This document shows, piece by piece, positions 28,770 through 34,394 of a DNA stretch of 34,394 nt. The first letter of the stretch is position 1; the number at the start of each line of letters is the position of its first letter. The stretch lies in the NCBI GenBank assembly GCA_035527155.1, contig DATLBB010000106.1:1-34394 (forward strand), written 5' to 3'. The notes beneath the pieces are model-generated. The model saw nothing but the letters and a program-made list of their open reading frames with translations. It made no database searches and was not told where the DNA came from. A program made the translations under genes and the position numbers. This DNA comes from CS2-K091 sp035527155 (GTDB taxonomy: Bacteria; Planctomycetota; Phycisphaerae; Sedimentisphaerales; Anaerobacaceae).

Positions 28770-30869
28770 TCACTTGGTGTTGAGGCGGTATTCGTACATT
28801 GTGTATCCAACCTCCCGGCAGGCCTGGACGGTCTCAGGGTAAGGTCTGTCGCAAATGTCGATGAAGCCGATCTGGTAGTTCTCGCCATCTCCTCGGCCGG
28901 TTGTGGCCTGGTCTTTATACTGAAACCAGTGCGTGCCGACGATATAGGGATTTCTCAGTGCCCCCTGGACATAACTTTTGTACTTGTCGGCGCGGTCCTG
29001 CTGGTTGGCGGTTTTCCTTAGTCCTGTGTGGAACATGCCGCGGTCAAGGGCCCCGAAGTGGAACTCCCCGATGATTACCGGCATGTCGATGTCGTCCGGC
29101 AGACGATGGTTTTCCACGCTGTAACTATAACGGTTGTAGCTGACGATGTCGCAGAATTTTGTTGCAGCGCGGGCGGCACGGTCGTTGACCCAGGCGAAGC
29201 GGCAGCCCATATAGAGCTGATTCGGGGCGATTTTTTTGACCTCCTCGCGGATAATCTCGAAATAAGCCTCAGCGGTCCTGGTATAGAAAGCGGTCAGGTC
29301 ATCGTGAGCTTTCTTTTTGTCCGGCGCTTGTGTAGATTGCAGCAAAGCGTCCCAGCTTGTGTGGTCAGTTCCCCATGCGGTGTTGAGCTTATCGATTGTC
29401 TTGTACTTGGCTTTTAGGTCTTCAATGAAGACTTTCTTGGCTGGCTGATCGACAGGAGAGATAAGAGCGGCTACGGCAAGGGAGGTCTCGTCGCCCCAGG
29501 AAAGCTCGTTGTGCACGAAGTAGCCGATGCACCATGGGTCGCTGGCTGAGGCACTTTTTTCTCTTTCCAATCGCCGGCGCAGCGCGTCGCGGAAGCTTGG
29601 GTCAAAGACATCGTAAAACTTGCCCCAATAGCCTTGCGAGCCTTCCAAGTTCCTGGCACTGTAGCTGATTGTGGCCACATAAGGCGTCTTACGCATCAGG
29701 TAGATTTTGGCGTCCGACCAGTTTGCGATGGTGTTGAGGCCCCAGCTTTTCAGGCGTCGGTGGGTTATCGCAGCAAAGTCCTGCTCCCAGGTCGGGCCGT
29801 ACTTCTGCAGGAAGTTGGCCTGGCTGAAGTCATAGGTTCTATACGGTGAATGGTCTTTGTAATAGCCGTGCGGTGCCCAGCTTCCCCTGCTGTAGAATGT
29901 TGAAAACAGTGAGTCGGCTTTAGGCAGGTTGCTATAGTAGTGTTCACGGTCGGTGATGGGTGTGGCATTTGCACTTTGGACGCAGTCAATTCCGTGCGAC
30001 CAGAAAAGTCGGCCCTGCGGGTCGATGAGCCACCACTTGCCTTTGTACTTTTGCACGCGGAAGAAACCGGTGGCTTTTAGTTTCGGCCCGTCGGTCCAGC
30101 CGCCATACTTGTTGCGGTCGGGCGGACTGGGATTGACAGTAAGGTCTTTTTCCTCAGCTTTGTCATGGGCTTTTAGCTCTTCGAGAGAGTGCGTTTTGCC
30201 TGGCCAGTCCTTGTGGATGTATTGGCCGAACTCGTCAATGAAGGGAAAGAAAGTTTTCGCATCGAGAATCTTGACGCGGCCGCCTGCACGGATGTTGTCA
30301 ATCTCGAAGACGTGGTCAGTGCCGGGCTTAGTAACGAACACGAGCAACTGGTTGACATTTGAAGCATCGAGCTTGCCTTGTTGAGCAGGTGCTCGGCGCA
30401 TACCAATCAATTCAACCGGTTCAGAGAGTTGATATGTGGTGGGATAGAGACGTACCATTAGTGTTTCTGATTTATTCGGATTAAGGCTGACGCTTTCAGT
30501 TACGCAGTTGTTACTGCCATCGGCACCGGGATTATCAACCCGGCAGTAGACTGTGACCGGTTTGGTGTCGATGTTTTTGATATCAACGGTAATATACTCG
30601 TATTTCGACAGGTCCCACTTGCCCGCCGGCGCTTTGAGTGTAATGCCGGGCCAATTCTGTTTGGTGCCTGTTTCAATACGCAGCGTGCTATCTTGCGAAA
30701 GGTTTACTTTGGCATCAGTAGATATTACTTTGCTGACATCAAAGCCCTTATCGAAATTAAAAAGGACCAGCGAAGGAGGTTGCTGTCCGGCTTGGAGAGG
30801 AAGTGCCGACAAAAGAAACCAAAGTGAAATCAAAGACATAAAAGCTACGGTATAGTGGATCTTGTTCAT
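28770..30869 (-). CDS. Secreted GH50-like beta-agarase
   Basis: Glycoside hydrolase of clan A, most like GH50 beta-agarases, which cleave agarose. 699 residues: signal peptide 1-28 (hydrophobic run, cleavage near LQAG), an N-terminal beta-sandwich region about 32-200 that looks like a carbohydrate-binding module, and a TIM barrel about 265-690. FVHNELSWGD holds the expected acid/base Glu455, and VIIGEFHFGA the expected nucleophile Glu602, as in GH50. DPQGRLFWSHGID (283-295) is another family hallmark. AGGAG precedes the ATG on the minus strand. Only 15 bases separate it from the upstream giant hydrolase, so they form an operon. Porphyran or other galactan activity is possible; substrate is not proven. 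Confidence 0.87.
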   Translation of the reverse strand: MNKIHYTVAFMSLISLWFLLSALPLQAGQQPPSLVLFNFDKGFDVSKVISTDAKVNLSQDSTLRIETGTKQNWPGITLKAPAGKWDLSKYEYITVDIKNIDTKPVTVYCRVDNPGADGSNNCVTESVSLNPNKSETLMVRLYPTTYQLSEPVELIGMRRAPAQQGKLDASNVNQLLVFVTKPGTDHVFEIDNIRAGGRVKILDAKTFFPFIDEFGQYIHKDWPGKTHSLEELKAHDKAEEKDLTVNPSPPDRNKYGGWTDGPKLKATGFFRVQKYKGKWWLIDPQGRLFWSHGIDCVQSANATPITDREHYYSNLPKADSLFSTFYSRGSWAPHGYYKDHSPYRTYDFSQANFLQKYGPTWEQDFAAITHRRLKSWGLNTIANWSDAKIYLMRKTPYVATISYSARNLEGSQGYWGKFYDVFDPSFRDALRRRLEREKSASASDPWCIGYFVHNELSWGDETSLAVAALISPVDQPAKKVFIEDLKAKYKTIDKLNTAWGTDHTSWDALLQSTQAPDKKKAHDDLTAFYTRTAEAYFEIIREEVKKIAPNQLYMGCRFAWVNDRAARAATKFCDIVSYNRYSYSVENHRLPDDIDMPVIIGEFHFGALDRGMFHTGLRKTANQQDRADKYKSYVQGALRNPYIVGTHWFQYKDQATTGRGDGENYQIGFIDICDRPYPETVQACREVGYTMYEYRLNTK

Positions 30870-30884
30870 TTTCTACTCCTCATG

Positions 30885-33800
30885 TTATCTGTATAATGAG
30901 TTCAGTATAATCTTGTATGCGAATTCGTTTTTTCGTGTCTTAAATGTTGCGAGATTTCGTTTCACTTCGAATTCGACCGTTCGTATATTTTTGCCGTCTT
31001 CGTCGATGGCGGTGGCTGATGTAACTTGTGTGTCTTTTGTACCAGTCAGTTTATCAACGCGTAGTGTAATCGTGAAAGGATCGAGGTCAGGCAACGGAGT
31101 GATCTCAATCATATTACCCTTCAACCGGCAGCGGAAGGCACCTTGGGTTACGACAGGGCCAAAGTCAATCGGAGTTCCACTGACGTTCCACCGGAGTGGG
31201 AATTGCGGTTTCGGTTTGTGCTTGATGAGTCGAATGTTGGTGACGTTTTCGCCTGTTCCTTCAGCTACTAATTTGCCGAGGTGATAGCGTGAGCTGCCGT
31301 CGTCATCGCCGAGGAGTTCATAGCGTCTTCCGGTGGAGGGGTCCCATAGGCCGATTGTGATGTCGTATTCGCCGGGGCCATAGGTTTTTGGGATTTCCGC
31401 AATCCAGTTGGCGCCTGTTGTTACGCGGTCCTCCCATCTGCTTGTACCGGGAACATGATTGCCACCGCTCTGGAATGCTATCTTGTCGGCCCGTTTGGAT
31501 TTTGGGCTGCTGAAGTGAGTGAAGATTTGCAGGTTCTTCGGTGCAGGCTGCTGAGCATCCCAGTCCACAATTAGCTTGAATCTGTGATTGCCGAGATATT
31601 CGACACGGTCTGCTACCGGGTGGATTGCCAGAGTTGCGTCTTGACCGAATCCGCGCGCGTTGAAGTAGTGTTGAGAAAGTGTGTGTGATTGTTCGACAAT
31701 TATACCGTTTATTTTTTCGATGCTCGATTCGATTTGGCCATTCTTTGCAAAGTATCCATATTGTGGAAGCGTTTTACCAGCCACCCGCCAGTCTTTATCG
31801 CTGCGATTGACGTAAACCTTCGCGCCGGACTTCCATCTGATAAGCTGTCTTTGTATGTCCCCACCTACGAATTGTACATCCTCAATCTGGTCGAGCGCAA
31901 TGCTTCTGATGAAATCCTGCGCGAGCCAATACTTACGGACAGCACCTCGGCCGAATCCACCCCTGTCAATCATAAGGGCGTGGCCTTCGAGAATTTCGGC
32001 GCTGATATAGTCATCGCTTTCGAGAATTCTTCGGTCACTCTGTGCTTGCTTGAGTTTGTAACGTGAGGGATAGCCGACCCCGTGCAAGCTGAACTTATCG
32101 TGCAGCACCGCGTCGAACCACGGCACACGCTCCCAATTCCTGCAGGAGATTCGGATATGGGGCCATCCCTTTTCGGGTGAGAGCGTCATGTGCTGACAAT
32201 CGGAGCCGTCGAGGTATCCGATGAGCTGGTCGTGTCCGGCCTCGGACGTAGCGGGGGCGTTGTCACCCAGATAATCTCGTATCCAGGCGAAGGCCTCGCC
32301 CCAGCATTTGCGGGTTTCGAGCATAGAGTGGAAGTTTCCGTATCTATCGTAGAAGTCGAAGCACGGCAGCGCAGTGAAGACGTCAATGAAATAATGCGTA
32401 GGTTTGAGGTTCGGCTTGATGAGCTTTAGATTGCGTTTGACGAAAGGCATAATGCGGTCCGGCCGCCATCGGTAGCTCTGGGCGTCGCGTCCTTCATTGA
32501 GCCAGGCCTTGATGGGTTCGCCCTGTTCGGTGAAGCAGATGTGGTTATAGCTATAATCGGTGGCGTCGGGATAAAAATCGATGTAATTATCGTGTAAGCC
32601 CCACGGTATATCCTGCTCGGCACAGACCTTTGCAATCTGCTGCATATCTTCGACTGTACCAAGCGACGGCAAGGGTGGGTAAATGTCCGGCAAACGGTAA
32701 TCATAGCCCCATCGCTGCCAGACGTGTACAGTCAGCAGTGAATCGGTCAGACCATAAGCTGTCATTTGCTTCATTGTCTCGGCGATTTCGGCATAGCGTC
32801 CGCCCCAGATATCGAAGACAAATCGACCTGCCTTACGCTTTAGCCCGGCCGCCGGCTTTTTGTCGAACAAGGGACGGTACTTTCTGGCACAATCAAAAGC
32901 GCCCTTGATACTCGGTACGAACGTTAGCGTTGCATCAAGGTGTGTGTGAAGCGCGTATATCCTTTGGTCCGGGTCCACTTCCAGGTAGTCCGGTGGATTA
33001 TCGCAGGCTGTCAGAAGCGAGATGCCTTTCTCGAAATCAAATCCGACGTGGCTTGTCGACAGGTTGTGTCCGCCGAAGTCTGCCCTGAAGGCCTTCGGCT
33101 CAACGATGCAGTATCCATGGCCGTAGTAAACGCGAGGGGCCTTCTGGTCGGCCTGGCCCAGGGCTATATCGGTAATCCGCTTTGGACATTTCAGCTTTAT
33201 GCGCAAGCTAGTCTTGTCTTGCCAAAGCTCTGCGGTCAGGTCAAATTCCTCGTCTGCGAGCGAAAGGTAATGTTTGATAGTTAGTTTTCCGGACAACCTG
33301 TCCTTTTTTGTTTCAACCTTTCGCACAGTGAGTAGCGACGGCCCACGTCCGACCGTGTTCCGGAGGACCGAAGTGTGTAAGCCGTCAAATACCACGCATC
33401 GGGCGTCATCGCCGAAGGCAATGGCGGAATCAGCCAAACCTTTGTTGCCTAAGACAATCGCCGCCACGTAATTATCCTCAAGCTTGAAGACAAATTCGTT
33501 GTCGCTGGAAACTTTTTGCGATTTGACGATGCTCCTGGCACGCTTGCGGAGCTCTTCTCGCTGGACTTCGGTGGGCTGTGGGGGCAGAGTTCCCGCGACG
33601 ACCATCGGCTCGCCCCAGTAGGACGAATCACAGGTGGTATCGCGTTTTGGCCCCGGATGGCTTTCCAATCGCAGCAGTATTTTTTTGCCGGCGAACTTGC
33701 TCAAGTCGGCTTGGCCCTCCAGCCATATTTTGCTGTCGGTGTGACGCTCGAAAAGTTTCTCGTTACCGGCCCATACACGAAACGTTACGCCGTCGCTGGG

Positions 33801-34394
33801 GGGTTCGGCTTCTGTGTGGTCGCGTATGGCGTTGGCAAAAGTTAGCTTGAGCGGCGTAATATCCGGGAGTTTGAGCAAGTATTCGGCGAAGATGGTTCCG
33901 CCCTTAGGTTTCCATGGAGGGTGCATGTGAATGGCGTTCTTTGTCCCGCCGCGAGAAACGCTGAGGTTTGAAAATGTAGCCGAAGACTCAGAGGATGAAC
34001 CCTTCCAGCCAACGGGCATATAGACCAGAGGCTTATCGTAATAACACCACGTTACACGATGCGACTGCAATTGGCAAAGCGGCAAGGCACAATTGGCCGG
34101 GACGATGTTCACCGGCATTTCATGCGGTTCTTGGGATGAGCGGATCGCCTTCTCAAAATTTGATTGAAATATTTGGACGGCATGCGCTGTCACCGTCTGT
34201 TCCTGGTGCTTAAAAGTGGCGTAAACGTGAACGGGATATAGCGCAGAAAATGCGCCCTTTCCAGCAGCTATTCGAAAAGTAGCTTCTGCTTCGGTGCCGG
34301 GCGCAACTGCAAGGCGTTTTTCCGTTTCACCGACTGCGTACCATTCGTCCACAAGGTCTGCCATACGCAACCGGACCTGTAACGGAGAGTCTCC
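30885..34394 (-). CDS. Giant putative glycoside hydrolase (GH101/DUF5696-like), 5' partial
   Basis: The minus-strand frame is open to the window edge, so the start and any signal peptide are missing. About 1169 residues are visible; TTG 34370 is only the first candidate start in view. Architecture: beta-rich N-terminal modules, a probable galactose-mutarotase-like sandwich, a barrel from about 32860 down to 32000, then C-terminal beta domains. Barrel motifs THYFIDVFTALPC (Asp codon 32382-32384) and ATSEAGHDQL (Glu codon 32241-32243) have the Asp-then-Glu spacing of retaining GH101-type enzymes and the DUF5696 relatives. The family call is from pattern memory and is weaker than for GH50. It is the first gene of an operon with the agarase-like gene. 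Confidence 0.6.
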   Translation of the reverse strand, partial: GDSPLQVRLRMADLVDEWYAVGETEKRLAVAPGTEAEATFRIAAGKGAFSALYPVHVYATFKHQEQTVTAHAVQIFQSNFEKAIRSSQEPHEMPVNIVPANCALPLCQLQSHRVTWCYYDKPLVYMPVGWKGSSSESSATFSNLSVSRGGTKNAIHMHPPWKPKGGTIFAEYLLKLPDITPLKLTFANAIRDHTEAEPPSDGVTFRVWAGNEKLFERHTDSKIWLEGQADLSKFAGKKILLRLESHPGPKRDTTCDSSYWGEPMVVAGTLPPQPTEVQREELRKRARSIVKSQKVSSDNEFVFKLEDNYVAAIVLGNKGLADSAIAFGDDARCVVFDGLHTSVLRNTVGRGPSLLTVRKVETKKDRLSGKLTIKHYLSLADEEFDLTAELWQDKTSLRIKLKCPKRITDIALGQADQKAPRVYYGHGYCIVEPKAFRADFGGHNLSTSHVGFDFEKGISLLTACDNPPDYLEVDPDQRIYALHTHLDATLTFVPSIKGAFDCARKYRPLFDKKPAAGLKRKAGRFVFDIWGGRYAEIAETMKQMTAYGLTDSLLTVHVWQRWGYDYRLPDIYPPLPSLGTVEDMQQIAKVCAEQDIPWGLHDNYIDFYPDATDYSYNHICFTEQGEPIKAWLNEGRDAQSYRWRPDRIMPFVKRNLKLIKPNLKPTHYFIDVFTALPCFDFYDRYGNFHSMLETRKCWGEAFAWIRDYLGDNAPATSEAGHDQLIGYLDGSDCQHMTLSPEKGWPHIRISCRNWERVPWFDAVLHDKFSLHGVGYPSRYKLKQAQSDRRILESDDYISAEILEGHALMIDRGGFGRGAVRKYWLAQDFIRSIALDQIEDVQFVGGDIQRQLIRWKSGAKVYVNRSDKDWRVAGKTLPQYGYFAKNGQIESSIEKINGIIVEQSHTLSQHYFNARGFGQDATLAIHPVADRVEYLGNHRFKLIVDWDAQQPAPKNLQIFTHFSSPKSKRADKIAFQSGGNHVPGTSRWEDRVTTGANWIAEIPKTYGPGEYDITIGLWDPSTGRRYELLGDDDGSSRYHLGKLVAEGTGENVTNIRLIKHKPKPQFPLRWNVSGTPIDFGPVVTQGAFRCRLKGNMIEITPLPDLDPFTITLRVDKLTGTKDTQVTSATAIDEDGKNIRTVEFEVKRNLATFKTRKNEFAYKIILNSLYR

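Overview
The window looks like a chromosomal segment of a Gram-negative member of the Planctomycetota, probably class Phycisphaerae. That placement is an inference from gene content: LptD/OstA and Lol-type export genes, ExbB/ExbD, a Tat-targeted Gfo/Idh/MocA oxidoreductase, a GH50-like agarase beside a very large putative glycosidase, and a short bacterial/archaeal-type adenosylhomocysteinase. Nothing here gives a species. Both terminal genes run off the window: the LptD-like gene has no start and the giant hydrolase on the minus strand has no start. I found no rRNA, tRNA, CRISPR array or complete insertion sequence.

Layout. 1-13578 reads rightward: partial LptD-like protein, class II fructose-bisphosphate aldolase, a secreted PDZ/S41 protease, lysyl-tRNA synthetase, a LolC/LolE-type permease pair plus LolD-type ATPase, a branched-chain aminotransferase and a polyprenyl diphosphate synthase. 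A strong bidirectional hairpin terminator at 13613-13652 separates this block from a leftward outer-membrane beta-barrel gene. 14728-20342 reads rightward: RarA, 5-formyl-THF cyclo-ligase, a LysM/L,D-transpeptidase, a membrane VWA protein, ExbB and ExbD. It converges on leftward clpX. clpX and rightward ahcY diverge from a region with good promoters on both strands. Then come a 7-TM/helical-repeat membrane protein, a diguanylate cyclase, a HEAT-repeat protein and the Tat oxidoreductase. The window closes with two leftward secreted glycoside hydrolases.

How the genes work together. Much of the window concerns the cell envelope: outer-membrane assembly (LptD), lipoprotein release (LolCDE), peptidoglycan cross-linking (L,D-transpeptidase), envelope proteolysis (S41), proton-driven force transfer (ExbBD) and lipid carrier precursors (polyprenyl synthase). 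The right end is a small polysaccharide-utilisation neighbourhood.

Two things stand out. First, the VWA protein next to exbBD has a TonB/TolA-like membrane segment with an S-x3-H motif, so it may be a force-transducing partner of this ExbBD motor with a VWA domain in place of the usual TonB C-terminal domain. Second, short palindromic repeats and heptanucleotide tandem repeats lie not only between genes but also inside reading frames. They make up in-frame linkers or tails in lptD, lysS, the polyprenyl synthase, the VWA gene, exbB and probably the diguanylate cyclase.
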